Assembly (NCBI RefSeq): GCF_004764705.1
Contig: NZ_SHLX01000053.1
Span: forward strand, 1-50,962
Length of the DNA stretch: 50,962 nucleotides
DNA from: Paenibacillus cymbidii
GTDB lineage: Bacteria; Bacillota; Bacilli; Paenibacillales; NBRC-103111
Direction of reading: 5' to 3'
Below are positions 41,515-50,682 of this stretch, piece by piece. Positions within the stretch are counted from its first letter, which is position 1. Each line of letters begins with the position of its first letter. Position numbers and translations under genes: made by a program. The notes below the pieces were generated by a model. The model had not been told where the DNA came from, did no database searches, and was given only the letters and a program-made list of their open reading frames with translations.

Positions 41515-42354
41515 TCAAATCCGATGCGTTTTGCGGTAAACCGAGGGGCTGCTGCCGATGGCGCGTGTAAACACGCGGCTTAAGTAGAAGCCGTTCGGAT
41601 ACCCGCATTGGTCGGCGATTTGATCGAGCGTGGCGTCGGACCCCGTCAGCAAACGACGCGCCCGGGCCAGGCGCACTTCCGTGGCGTAGGCGACCGGCGC
41701 CGTCCCGTAGGCGGCCTGGAAGCGCCGCGTCAGCTGCGGGCCGGCGATGCCGAGCTTGTTCGCCAGCGCGCCGAGCGTGAAGTCGGCGCTGCAGGCGTGC
41801 TGTTCAATATAAGCGGCCGCCTGGTGCATCAACGGCTCTACGGCGCGTCGCTCCCGCAGATGGGCGGCTATGCTGCGCTCGTATTCAACCAGAAACAGCA
41901 GGTCGCCGAGCAAATGCTCGGGAACCGTATGCGGTTTGGCTCCTCCGGTGCGGTCGTGCAGTTCGTTCAGGTAGCCGAACGACGAGCCGAGCCGCTGGAC
42001 GTCGCGGATGAGCACCTTGCCGCCGCGCGGCGGGATCGTCGCGAACAGGCCGTTATCGGCGGCGTCGCATTCGATAAACACGAACGACATCGGCTCGAGC
42101 GCCCGCCTCCACAGCGTTGTCGCCGGCGGGCAGAACAGCAGCTCGCCGAAGCCGGCCACCCCTTCCCGTTCCCACCGGTCAATCTCGCCCCTCTGTTCTC
42201 CCTCATCTTCTTCTTCACCTTCCTCCTTCATCGCAAACAGAAACGACCCCGTCTGCGCCGCCAACACGACCCAGCCTTCGTACACATCCTCCTCCAGCGA
42301 AAATTGTTCGCGCGGCCCGCTGCACGTATACCGTTTGATCCGAATCGACGGCAT
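41515..42354 (-). CDS. AraC family transcriptional regulator, divergent from phyH
   Basis: 279 residues. The N-terminal sensor domain contains an unusual acidic run (KEEGEEEDEGEQRGE, about residues 42-57) in a loop. The C-terminal double helix-turn-helix (TLGALANKLGIAGPQLTRRF, then LDQIADQCGYPNGFYLSRVF) ends IGSSPSVYRKTHR. GGGAGGAGAGAG lies before ATG 42354; longer in-frame starts run into the intergenic promoter region. Divergent arrangement with the dioxygenase gene suggests it controls that gene. Confidence 0.88.
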   Translation of the reverse strand: MPSIRIKRYTCSGPREQFSLEEDVYEGWVVLAAQTGSFLFAMKEEGEEEDEGEQRGEIDRWEREGVAGFGELLFCPPATTLWRRALEPMSFVFIECDAADNGLFATIPPRGGKVLIRDVQRLGSSFGYLNELHDRTGGAKPHTVPEHLLGDLLFLVEYERSIAAHLRERRAVEPLMHQAAAYIEQHACSADFTLGALANKLGIAGPQLTRRFQAAYGTAPVAYATEVRLARARRLLTGSDATLDQIADQCGYPNGFYLSRVFTRAIGSSPSVYRKTHRI

Positions 42355-42383
42355 CGAAAGCTCTCTCCTCCCTCTGTAGAACG

Positions 42384-42412
42384 TTGCAAAAAAGGATATG
42401 AAATAGTATAAA
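42384..42412 (+). promoter_or_regulatory. Promoter of the PhyH-family gene
   Basis: TTGCAA (42384-42389), a 17-bp spacer and TATAAA (42407-42412) in the 149-bp divergent intergenic region. The leader would be about 85 nt. An AraC operator may overlap, but no direct repeat was identified with confidence. Confidence 0.6.
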
Positions 42413-42503
42413 TCACGGCATGGCATTTGGGAAGGTCCTGCGTTAGGATGAAAGCATAGCCGGCGATGATAAGACAAAAAACATAACGGAGGCGCGATTC
42501 GAC

Positions 42504-43274
42504 ATGAAACAGGCTTTGAACCTGCTCACCCAGGAGCAGATCGATTCGTATTACAAAAAGGGATATCTTGTGCTGCGCAATGTTTTTTCGGAGAAGGAAG
42601 CGAAGGTCATGCAGCTGGAATGCGACCGGCTGCTCGAGCCGAGCCCGTACATCGATCCGATGAACGCCCGGGTGGCATACCGCCATTACCCGAACGACGG
42701 GGCAAAGATCGAGAAGCTCGATCCGGTGCACGACCTGTCGCCGGTGTTCGCGGCGCTCGTGCAGGACGAACGGATCCTGGCGCCGCTGCGCGACATCTAC
42801 ATGGACGAACCGTTGCTGTTCAAAGACAAGCTGATCTTCAAATTGCCGGGCACGAACGGTTATACGATGCATCAGGATGCGGCATACTGGCAAGTATTCC
42901 CGATGGAGGGGCTCATTTCGGTGATGGTGGCGATCGACGGCGCGACCAAGGAGAACGGCGGGCTCGAGCTGTTTCCCGGCTACCAGGACCGCTTCCGCTC
43001 CGAGCCGGGTTCGCTGCGCAACATGATTGCCGAAGAAATCGCGGAGATCGACCTGTCCACCGGCGAACTCGTCGAAACGAATCCCGGCGACATCATTTTG
43101 TTCCACTCGTTTACGCCGCACCAGAGCGGGCCGAACACGTCGAACGTCAGCCGCAAGCAGATGTACCTGACGTATTCGCCCTCCAAGAACGGCCAGCTGT
43201 ACAAGGCGCACTACCAGCACTACAAACGCTACGCGCTTAAAGGCAGAGACCTGTCGCAATACTATTTCCTTTAA
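42504..43274 (+). CDS. Phytanoyl-CoA dioxygenase (PhyH) family protein
   Basis: 256 residues, Fe(II)/2-oxoglutarate-dependent oxygenase fold. The metal triad is His123 and Asp125 (TMHQDAAYW) and His206 (FHSFTPHQSGPN); Arg217 probably binds 2-oxoglutarate. Family members hydroxylate small molecules, and in Paenibacillus they often sit in sugar or secondary-metabolite loci; the substrate cannot be read from sequence. AACGGAGGCGCG precedes the ATG. Likely under control of the divergent AraC gene. Confidence 0.88.
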   Translation: MKQALNLLTQEQIDSYYKKGYLVLRNVFSEKEAKVMQLECDRLLEPSPYIDPMNARVAYRHYPNDGAKIEKLDPVHDLSPVFAALVQDERILAPLRDIYMDEPLLFKDKLIFKLPGTNGYTMHQDAAYWQVFPMEGLISVMVAIDGATKENGGLELFPGYQDRFRSEPGSLRNMIAEEIAEIDLSTGELVETNPGDIILFHSFTPHQSGPNTSNVSRKQMYLTYSPSKNGQLYKAHYQHYKRYALKGRDLSQYYFL

Positions 43275-43417
43275 AATCGAGAAGACCGAGCCTTCCCGGA
43301 CCTGGCGCCGGGGAGGCGTGTTTGCATGCTGACGGCGGCAGCGCATTGACGGACAAGTGGAAAGGTTTTATATTCAGCTTATCATGGGACGGCCATGTTC
43401 ATGAGGAGGCGCAGACG

Positions 43418-44317
43418 ATGTATTCGCTCATGATCGTCGAGGACGAGGAACTGATCCGCGAAGGGATGAAAGGCTGTCTCGACTGGCCGGCTTACGGCAT
43501 CGAGCTGATTGGCGACGCCGCCGACGGCAGGGAAGGGCTCGAGATGGCGATCGCGCTGCGGCCCGACATCGTCCTGACCGATGTCGTCATGGCGGAGATG
43601 GACGGCATCGAATTCGTCCGCCGGCTGCGCACCGACATCCCGGACAAAACGATTCGAGTCATCATGATCAGTGGGCACGAAGACGTGGAATATATCAAGT
43701 CGGCACTTAAGCTGCAGGTCGTCGACTATTTGCTGAAGCCGTTCCATACCGAGGAACTCGAAGACGTTCTGCGCAAGGTACTGCGCGAGTGCGACGAGGA
43801 ACGGGCGATGCGCGATCGGCTGAGCAGCCTGGAGCGCAACGTCGGCGCGTCTCGCCCGCTCGTCCGCGAGCGGTTCCAGCAGGAGCTGATGTCCCGCGAG
43901 CTGGACGAAGCGGAGCTTGCGGCTTACCGCGATGCGCTCGGCGACGGCGACGAGTTCGGCGAGCTGACGGCCGTGCTGCGCGACAAGCCCGATCAGCGCA
44001 AGGTGGTGCGCGCCGTCACGGCGTACATGCAGCGCTCGTTCCGCGAGGAGCTGTCGCTGGCGCAGATGGCGGCGCATGTGCACCTGTCGCCGAACTATTT
44101 GGCCAACCTGTACAAGAAAGAGACCGGAGCGACGGTCAACGACGCGCTGACCGGGCTGCGGCTCGACGAAGCGAAGCGGCTGCTGCGCGAGGAGCCGGGA
44201 GTCCTGATCGCCGACTTGGCGGAGCGGGTCGGCTACAAGGATGGCAAATACTTCACCAAGCTGTTCAAGCGGGAAGTCGGCATGAACCCGAGCGAATACC
44301 GGGAGCGGTCCAGATGA
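43418..44317 (+). CDS. Response regulator with AraC output domain (YesN-like)
   Basis: 299 residues. The receiver domain at 1-120 has phospho-acceptor Asp55 (PDIVLTDVVMAEMDG), the acidic pair in MIVEDEE and Lys of LLKPF. The C-terminal AraC domain (LSLAQMAAHVHLSPNYLANL, then IADLAERVGYKDGKYFTKLF) ends GMNPSEYRER. The linker is short compared with most YesN-type regulators. ATG 43418 follows GAGGAGGCG. Its stop overlaps the kinase start (ATGA), so the pair is coupled. It likely activates the importer genes downstream. Confidence 0.92.
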   Translation: MYSLMIVEDEELIREGMKGCLDWPAYGIELIGDAADGREGLEMAIALRPDIVLTDVVMAEMDGIEFVRRLRTDIPDKTIRVIMISGHEDVEYIKSALKLQVVDYLLKPFHTEELEDVLRKVLRECDEERAMRDRLSSLERNVGASRPLVRERFQQELMSRELDEAELAAYRDALGDGDEFGELTAVLRDKPDQRKVVRAVTAYMQRSFREELSLAQMAAHVHLSPNYLANLYKKETGATVNDALTGLRLDEAKRLLREEPGVLIADLAERVGYKDGKYFTKLFKREVGMNPSEYRERSR

Positions 44318-46152
44318 GCAGGCTGATCCGGCTGTTCGTGCGTTTCGACGCGCGGCTCAAGCTGCGCAGCAAGATGCTGATCGCCTTCATCGTCATCCTG
44401 CTCATTCCGTCGGTGATCATCGGCTTCTTCTCCTACCGCAAGTCGTCGTCCGTCATTGCGGAGCAGACGAGCGGCGCTTATCTGGAGGCGCTGCGCCAGA
44501 CGTCGATCAACATTTCGTACCGACTGACCGAAGTCGAGAACATTGCCGAAATCATCTACACGAACGTGCAGCTGCAGAACATCCTGCGCCGCGCGAATCG
44601 GCAGGAGCTGACGATCGGCGACGTCATCGGCGACTACAAGGCGATCATCGAGATCATCCGCAACCTGGAGAAGAGCCGCAACATTTTCCGCATCCGGCTG
44701 CTGGTGCCGAACAATCCGCTGTACACGACGGAGAACTACAACATTTTTCCGATCAGTCCGGAGGAGTCGGCCAAGCTGGACAAGGAGCTCGCGGCGCAGC
44801 CGAGCGCGATGGAATGGCGTTATCTGGGGACGACGAACTACATCGGCAACGTACAGAAATCGATCGTGTCGTTGTATAGGGTCATGAAGGATTTTGAAGC
44901 GGTCAGCGAGACGCTTGGCTTCATGGCGATCGACGTGGACGAGGCGACGCTGACCGGCGTGCTGGAGGACATGAGCCTGGCGCTGCCTTACCGCGCGATG
45001 CTGTACAAGGGAGATTCGCTCGTCTCGACGTATGCGCAGCTGCCGGATCAACTCGCCGCGGATAAGGATGAATTGGCGCGGCTGGTGCGGCAAATTCCCG
45101 CGACCGAACAAGGCTACCGCAACGTCCGGCTCGGCCGCAGCAATTATTTGCTGCTGACGCAGCCGGTCGGCAACGCCGACTGGCATCTTGCGGTGCTCGT
45201 GCCGGCGGTAAGCATCGCCAGCCAGAGCAAGTCGCTCGGCTGGTACATCCTGCTGCTGTCGGTGTCGGTCGTCGTGCTGGTGCTGGCGTTGTCCGTGCTG
45301 CTGTCGCGCACGTTCACGAAGCGAATCCACATCCTCGGGGAGAAAATGAAGGGCATCGAGCAGGGCCATTTCGGCCAGGTTGTCGAGGTGTCGGGCAATG
45401 ACGAAATTTCGCTGCTGCAGCGCCGGTTCAACAAAATGTCCGTGCAGATCAAAAGCCTGATCGACGAAGTATACACGATCACGATCAACAAGCAGCGCGA
45501 GGAGATGAAGGTGCTGGAAGGGCGCATCAACTCGCACTTCCTGTACAACACGCTCGATACGGTCAAATGGCTGGCGCTGGCCTCGAAGGTGCCGGATATC
45601 GCGCATGTGGTGACGAATTTGTCGAAGTTTTTCCGCATCAGCCTGAACCGCGGCCGGGAGACGATCGCCGTGGAGAAGGAGCTCGAACACGTGCGCGCGT
45701 ATATGGAGATTCAGAACATCCGCTTCAGCGGGTTGATCCATTACGACGCGCGCGTCCAGCCGGAGCTGGAGAAAATCGAAATTCCGAAGCTGATTCTCCA
45801 GCCGATCGTCGAAAACGCGATCGTCCACGGGATCAATAAACGTGCGGGCAAAGCGGGTACGATTACGCTGCGCGGGCAACTGCGCGGGGAGATCGTGGAG
45901 TTTGTCATCTTCGACAACGGGGCGGGCATGAGCCGTGAAACGGCAGCGTCGCTGCTGCTGGCGGAAAGCCCCGGCTACGGGCTGCGCAATGTGCACCAGC
46001 GGCTGCAGCTGGCTTACGGGCCGGGGTTCGGCGTGAAGATCCGCAGCAAGCCCGGAGGCGGAACCGCCATCCGGCTGCGGCTGCTGGCGGCGTCAACGGC
46101 GCCCGCGGCCTCGTTGGAAGCGCAACCAAAGAGCGTAAGATCAGACACCTAA
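44314..46152 (+). CDS. Sensor histidine kinase (YesM-like)
   Basis: 612 residues. Membrane helix 1 (MLIAFIVILLIPSVIIGFF) precedes an extracellular Cache-like sensor of about 270 residues. Helix 2 (ILLLSVSVVVLVLALSVLLS) and HAMP lead to the His_kinase domain with His408 in NSHFLYNTLD. The ATPase has N, G1 and G2 boxes (QPIVENAIVHGI, DNGAGM, GYGLRNVHQRL). Such kinases sense extracellular glycans or the binding protein of the adjacent importer. A terminator follows. Confidence 0.93.
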   Translation: MSRLIRLFVRFDARLKLRSKMLIAFIVILLIPSVIIGFFSYRKSSSVIAEQTSGAYLEALRQTSINISYRLTEVENIAEIIYTNVQLQNILRRANRQELTIGDVIGDYKAIIEIIRNLEKSRNIFRIRLLVPNNPLYTTENYNIFPISPEESAKLDKELAAQPSAMEWRYLGTTNYIGNVQKSIVSLYRVMKDFEAVSETLGFMAIDVDEATLTGVLEDMSLALPYRAMLYKGDSLVSTYAQLPDQLAADKDELARLVRQIPATEQGYRNVRLGRSNYLLLTQPVGNADWHLAVLVPAVSIASQSKSLGWYILLLSVSVVVLVLALSVLLSRTFTKRIHILGEKMKGIEQGHFGQVVEVSGNDEISLLQRRFNKMSVQIKSLIDEVYTITINKQREEMKVLEGRINSHFLYNTLDTVKWLALASKVPDIAHVVTNLSKFFRISLNRGRETIAVEKELEHVRAYMEIQNIRFSGLIHYDARVQPELEKIEIPKLILQPIVENAIVHGINKRAGKAGTITLRGQLRGEIVEFVIFDNGAGMSRETAASLLLAESPGYGLRNVHQRLQLAYGPGFGVKIRSKPGGGTAIRLRLLAASTAPAASLEAQPKSVRSDT

Positions 46153-46162
46153 TCGTAGGGAT

Positions 46163-46185
46163 GCCCCGTTTTCGGGGCTTTTTTT
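46163..46185 (+). terminator. Terminator after the two-component pair
   Basis: GCCCCG (46163-46168), loop TTTT, CGGGGC (46173-46178), then TTTTTTT. Confidence 0.9.
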
Positions 46186-46191
46186 GTTTCT

Positions 46192-46224
46192 TATAATCAG
46201 AAGAGTCAAGTGAAAGCGATTGCA
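46192..46224 (+). promoter_or_regulatory. Promoter with candidate cre (CcpA) site before the importer
   Basis: TATAAT at 46192-46197 sets a start near 46204. TGAAAGCGATTGCA at 46211-46224 matches the cre consensus TGWAANCGNTNWCA at all but one position and lies just after the start, a typical repression position. The -35 would fall in the preceding terminator and is poor, fitting a promoter that needs the AraC-type activator. The binding protein could also be another LacI-family regulator. Confidence 0.5.
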
Positions 46225-46265
46225 ACCAGACAAGCGATGGCAACATGGAAAGGAAGGGCCGACAC

Positions 46266-47228
46266 ATGGCAAATGCGCAGCAAGGCACGATGACAGCGCC
46301 GAAAGCGCAGCCTGCAGCAAGGCGAAGCGCCTGGCGAACCATACTGCGAAACGATTACGACCTGTATTTGCTGCTCGTTCCCGGGCTGATCGTCCTGCTG
46401 ATGTTCCGGTACGCGCCGATGTTCGGGGCGATCATCGCCTTTAAGGATTACAACCTGTTCGACGGCATCTGGGGAAGCCCCTGGGCCGGGCTGAAACACT
46501 TCCGCGAGCTGATGGACCAGCCGAAGTTCTGGGAGGTGCTGCGCAACACGCTGCTGATCAACTTTTATAAGCTGGTGTTCCAGTTCCCGCTGCCGATCAT
46601 GCTGGCGCTCATGATTAACGAAGTGCGCAACCTCGCCTTCAAGCGAATCACGCAAAGTATCTCGTACTTGCCGCACTTCCTGTCGTGGGTCATCATCAGC
46701 GCGATCTTCATCAACTTGCTGTCGCCGCAGACGGGCGTGCTGAAAGGGCTGTTCTCGCTGTTCGGCATGCAGGACATCATGATGATCGCCGACGAGCGCT
46801 TCTTCCGCGGCATTCTCGTGCTGTCGACCGCCTGGAAGGAAACCGGCTGGTCTTCGATCATTTACCTGTCGGCCATTCTGGGCATCGACACGGGGCAATA
46901 CGAAGCGGCGCGCATCGACGGCGCGGGCAAAATGCGTCAGATCTGGCACATCACCTTGCCCGGTATCCGGGGCGTCATCGTTTTCATCGTGCTGCTGCGA
47001 ATCGGCAGCGCGCTCGGCAACGACCTGGAGCAGGTGCTCATGTTCTACAGCCCGTTCGTGTACAGCGTCGGCGACGTCATCGGCACATACGTGTACCGGA
47101 TCGGTCTTACCGAGATGAAGTACAGCTTCACGACCGCCATCGGCTTGTTCCAGTCGGTCATCGGCATGACGCTGATCGCCACGGCCAACTATTTCAGCAA
47201 AAAATTCGGCGAACGCAGCCTGTGGTAA
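46266..47228 (+). CDS. ABC transporter permease, LplB type
   Basis: 320 residues with six membrane helices (first: LYLLLVPGLIVLLMFRYAP). The ATPase-contact EAA loop is QYEAARIDGAGKMRQIWHIT. First permease of a carbohydrate importer whose ATPase (MsmX-type) is usually encoded elsewhere. GGAAGGGCCGACAC precedes ATG 46266. It is paralogous to the broken gene at 21112. Confidence 0.93.
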   Translation: MANAQQGTMTAPKAQPAARRSAWRTILRNDYDLYLLLVPGLIVLLMFRYAPMFGAIIAFKDYNLFDGIWGSPWAGLKHFRELMDQPKFWEVLRNTLLINFYKLVFQFPLPIMLALMINEVRNLAFKRITQSISYLPHFLSWVIISAIFINLLSPQTGVLKGLFSLFGMQDIMMIADERFFRGILVLSTAWKETGWSSIIYLSAILGIDTGQYEAARIDGAGKMRQIWHITLPGIRGVIVFIVLLRIGSALGNDLEQVLMFYSPFVYSVGDVIGTYVYRIGLTEMKYSFTTAIGLFQSVIGMTLIATANYFSKKFGERSLW

Positions 47229-47266
47229 GCGGGACGGCCCGCGAGAGAGAAAGCGAGGAGATCGCC

Positions 47267-48139
47267 ATGAAGCTTCGGACGAGGGGCGAAATGATTTTCG
47301 AATGGTTCAATTACGGGCTGCTCTCCCTGATCATCCTGGCCTGCCTGATTCCGGTGCTCAATATCGCCGCCAAATCGCTCAGCGACGAGGCGAGCGTCAT
47401 GGCCGGCGAGGTACTGATCTGGCCGGTGCATTTTACGACGGGGGCTTACGATATTGTGCTGGGCAGCCAGAAATTTCTGACGTCGTTCCGCAATTCCGTG
47501 TTCATCACGATCGCCGGCACCTTGATCAATGTGCTGCTGACGGTATGCACCGGATACGCGTTGTCCCGCAGCCGGCTGAAGGGACAGAAGACGATCATGA
47601 TGCTGTACGTGTTCACGATGCTGTTCAGCGCCGGCATTATTCCGACCTATCTGATTGTCAAAAGCGCGGGCCTGGTCAACTCGCTCTGGGCGCTCATCAT
47701 CCCGGGACTTGTCAGTCCGTTCAATATGATTATCGTCCGGCTGTATTTCATGAACTTGCCGGATAGCCTGGAAGAGTCGGGCAAAATAGACGGAGCCAGC
47801 AACATCCGCATTCTGGCATCGATCATGGTGCCGCTGGCCATGCCGGTTATCGCGACCATTGCGTTGTTCTGCGCGGTGGAGTATTGGAACAGTTATTTCG
47901 AAGCGTTGATGTATATCAACAACGCGAAGCTGCTGCCGCTGCAGGTGTTCCTGCGGGAAATGATTCTGAACGCGTCGGATGCGAGCAACAACGTCGACAT
48001 GCTGTCGCAAGTGAACGTGTCGACGGAGTCGATCCGCGGCGCGACCGTCGTGGCGGCAACGCTGCCGATCGTGCTGGTGTATCCGTTCTTGCAGCGCTTT
48101 TTCGTCAAAGGAGTCGTGCTTGGCGCCGTAAAAGGCTGA
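47267..48139 (+). CDS. ABC transporter permease, YtcP type
   Basis: 290 residues, six helices. The EAA loop is LEESGKIDGASNIRILASIM and the C-terminus is QRFFVKGVVLGAVKG, typical of YtcP. It pairs with the LplB-type gene 38 bp upstream. GCGAGGAGATCGCC precedes ATG 47267. Confidence 0.93.
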   Translation: MKLRTRGEMIFEWFNYGLLSLIILACLIPVLNIAAKSLSDEASVMAGEVLIWPVHFTTGAYDIVLGSQKFLTSFRNSVFITIAGTLINVLLTVCTGYALSRSRLKGQKTIMMLYVFTMLFSAGIIPTYLIVKSAGLVNSLWALIIPGLVSPFNMIIVRLYFMNLPDSLEESGKIDGASNIRILASIMVPLAMPVIATIALFCAVEYWNSYFEALMYINNAKLLPLQVFLREMILNASDASNNVDMLSQVNVSTESIRGATVVAATLPIVLVYPFLQRFFVKGVVLGAVKG

Positions 48140-48230
48140 TATATCGCAACATGCCGGGCAAATGGCAAGAGTAGGCATCTGGTCAGTCAATGGGGAAGCG
48201 ATTACTATGAAATCAGGGGAGGATTTACCG

Positions 48231-49766
48231 ATGACACAGGGCTACACGAAAAAGATCGGGCTGACGATGGCGGCGACGCTGCTCGCCGGCACCGCGCTCG
48301 CCGGCTGCGGCGGCAAAACGGAAGATACGAAGACGGCTGCTTCTTCGTCGCCGGCCGGCTCGTCCGCGCCGACGGCGATTGCATCCGCCGCGCCGAAGGA
48401 GAAAGTTACGCTGAAGGTGCTCGTACCGAACAACGTGGAAGAATTTCCGGCCGGCTCCGACGTGAACAACAATGAAATCGCTAACATGATCCGCGAAAAA
48501 ACCGGCTTCAACGTGCAATGGGAGCTGCTGCCGAAAGACGCCGAGGCGGCGCGCCAGAAAATGAATTTGACGATGGCTTCCGGCGATACGCCAGACCTTC
48601 TGATTATGAACGACAAGGCGCTGTTCGGCAGCTTCGTGCAGCAAGGTTTGCTGGCGCCGCTCGATGCGCTGGTCAACGAAGTCGGCCCCGACATCAAAAA
48701 AATATTTACGCCCGACCAGATGAAATCGGCTATGTCCGGCGGCAAGCTGTACGCCATTCGCGCCGCTTACTTCGGCACGCCGAACTCCGGCCTGCTGACG
48801 CGCAAGGACGTGCTGAAGGAGCTTGGCATCGCCGAGCCGAAGACGCAGGATGAGCTGTACGCGGCGCTCAAGGCGATCAAGGAGAAGAAGCCGGATATGA
48901 TTCCGTATACGGCGAACCTTTCGCAGGGGCTGTCCGGCCTCGACGGCATCATGGCGATGTTCGTGCCGCCGGTCGACTATACGTACGCGAACGGCAAAGT
49001 CACCTACAACCCGGCGCAGCCGGCGGCCAAAGATTTCCTCACCTTCGCCAACAAGCTGTACAACGAAGGGTTGCTCGACAAGGAGTCGGTCGTCAACAAG
49101 TCGGAGAACGTCAAGGAGAAGCTCGTCAGCGGCAAGGCGTTCATGACGACGATGGGCTGGGCCGACGCCAAAACGACCGGCGACGCGATCAAGGCGAAAA
49201 TCGCCACATCCGATCTCGGCTACATTGACGCCGTGACGGGCACGAACGGCGCCAACGGCATGTCGAAGCTCAGCTCCGTGACCCGCTATATGGTCGTGCC
49301 GAAGGCGAGCAAAAAGGCGAAGGAAGTCGTACAGTTCCTGAACAAGGTATCGACGAACGAACTGATCGACTACATCTCCTTCGGCGATCTTGGCAAACAC
49401 TACAATAAACAGGACGGCAAATACGTCGCCACGCCGGAAGCGGAAAAAATCCGGTTCCGCGTCTACTACAACATGTTCGACACGATCGAGCTTGGCCTGC
49501 AGCGTATGGAGCAGAAAGGGTTCGCGCCTTACTTCAACCCGCTGCTCAAGTCGTCCAAGTATGAGAACGTCACGGACCTGCTGCCTCCGGTCGAAGCGGC
49601 CGACAAGAAGAGCAAAGAAATTCTCGACCTGAAGCAGGAGTATTTCCTGAAAATCATTACCGGCGCGATGCCGCTTTCGGCTTTCGACGAATTCGTCGGC
49701 AAGTGGCAAAAGGCCGGCGGCGAAGATGTTGTCAAAGCGTTGGCCGACGCTTATAATGCGAAGTAA
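48231..49766 (+). CDS. Extracellular solute-binding lipoprotein
   Basis: 511 residues. The lipobox LAGC puts the lipidated Cys at residue 26 (AATLLAGTALAGCGG), followed by a Ser/Ala-rich linker and a family-1-type binding fold starting LKVLVPNNVEEFPAG. Its size matches LipO/LplA-type proteins that bind oligosaccharides. GGGGAGGATTTACCG precedes ATG 48231; an in-frame TTG at 48162 would add a non-hydrophobic leader. It completes the importer with the two permeases. Confidence 0.93.
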   Translation: MTQGYTKKIGLTMAATLLAGTALAGCGGKTEDTKTAASSSPAGSSAPTAIASAAPKEKVTLKVLVPNNVEEFPAGSDVNNNEIANMIREKTGFNVQWELLPKDAEAARQKMNLTMASGDTPDLLIMNDKALFGSFVQQGLLAPLDALVNEVGPDIKKIFTPDQMKSAMSGGKLYAIRAAYFGTPNSGLLTRKDVLKELGIAEPKTQDELYAALKAIKEKKPDMIPYTANLSQGLSGLDGIMAMFVPPVDYTYANGKVTYNPAQPAAKDFLTFANKLYNEGLLDKESVVNKSENVKEKLVSGKAFMTTMGWADAKTTGDAIKAKIATSDLGYIDAVTGTNGANGMSKLSSVTRYMVVPKASKKAKEVVQFLNKVSTNELIDYISFGDLGKHYNKQDGKYVATPEAEKIRFRVYYNMFDTIELGLQRMEQKGFAPYFNPLLKSSKYENVTDLLPPVEAADKKSKEILDLKQEYFLKIITGAMPLSAFDEFVGKWQKAGGEDVVKALADAYNAK

Positions 49767-49777
49767 ATCTCGCGACG

Positions 49778-49806
49778 AAACCGTCCCCGGGTGCGGGGGC
49801 GGTTTT
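49778..49806 (+). terminator. Terminator of the importer operon
   Basis: AAACCGTCCCC (49778-49788) pairs with GGGGGCGGTTTT (49795-49806) around GGGTGC. It lies before the LamG-like gene, so part of the transcription may read through. Confidence 0.75.
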
Positions 49807-49845
49807 GCCGCGATTGTGCCGATTCGAGGAGAGGAGAGGGAGACG

Positions 49846-50628
49846 ATGGGGATGACGAGTGCGGAGCGGGGACAGGCGCGGGCGCAGGCGGTGCTGGAGC
49901 GGCCAGGATTGATCAGCTTCTGGGATTTCCAGGAGGGAGCCGGGGAGGAGCGGGTGGCGCAAGGCCCGCACCCGTATCGGCTGCGGGAAATGGCAGGGCC
50001 GGTGGAGCGGGCGGAGGACGGCGTGTTCGGCCCTTATGCGGCCGATGTGGCGTTCGGCCAATGGTTCAGCATTCCGCGGGCGGCGTGCCCGGCGCTTGAT
50101 TTGCACGGGCCGGAGGCTCAGGTGACCGTGGCGGCGTGGGTGCATTGGGGCGAGTCCGATTACAAAGGCTGCGAGGCGATTGCCGGTCAGTGGGACGAGT
50201 CGCGCAAGATGCGGCAGTATTGCCTGTTTCTGAACCTGCGCATCTGGGACAGCGCCGAGCAGGTGTGCGGCCATGTGTCGTCCGTCGGCGGTCCGACGCC
50301 GGGGTACAAGTACTGTATGGACTCGGCCATCGGCGCGACGCCGGTCCCGCGCGGCGAGTGGCATTTCGTCGCGTTTACGTACGACGGCAAGGAAGCGCGC
50401 GCCTATTTGGACGGCCGGCTGGACGCGCGGGAGACGTACAACCCGTACCGCTACGAAGGCGGCCTGTTCGACGGCGGCGCGGAGGGCGCCGACTTCACCG
50501 TGTGCGCGGTCGATCGCTCCGGCGAGCCGGGCAATTTCTACACCGGCCTGCTGGGCGGCCTGGCGGTGTTCGAGCGCGCGCTCGGCGCGGACGAACTGCG
50601 CGAGCTGGCCGCGGCGACGCGGGAGTAG
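49846..50628 (+). CDS. LamG/concanavalin A-like domain protein
   Basis: 260 residues. The N-terminus LISFWDFQEGAG, the central QVTVAAWVHWGESDYKG and the later GEWHFVAFTYDGKEARAYLD and GLLGGLAVFERALGADELRE segments follow the LamG/laminin-G-3 jelly-roll pattern used for glycan binding or attached to glycosidases. No signal peptide is present, so it may be cytoplasmic or lack its export signal. GGAGAGGAGAGGGAG precedes ATG 49846. Its position after the importer suggests handling of the imported glycan. Confidence 0.82.
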   Translation: MGMTSAERGQARAQAVLERPGLISFWDFQEGAGEERVAQGPHPYRLREMAGPVERAEDGVFGPYAADVAFGQWFSIPRAACPALDLHGPEAQVTVAAWVHWGESDYKGCEAIAGQWDESRKMRQYCLFLNLRIWDSAEQVCGHVSSVGGPTPGYKYCMDSAIGATPVPRGEWHFVAFTYDGKEARAYLDGRLDARETYNPYRYEGGLFDGGAEGADFTVCAVDRSGEPGNFYTGLLGGLAVFERALGADELRELAAATRE

Positions 50629-50682
50629 CGGGCGGCGCGGGTCGCTCCGGCGCGGGTGGGCGCGGCAGGTGCCCGCTTCCGG

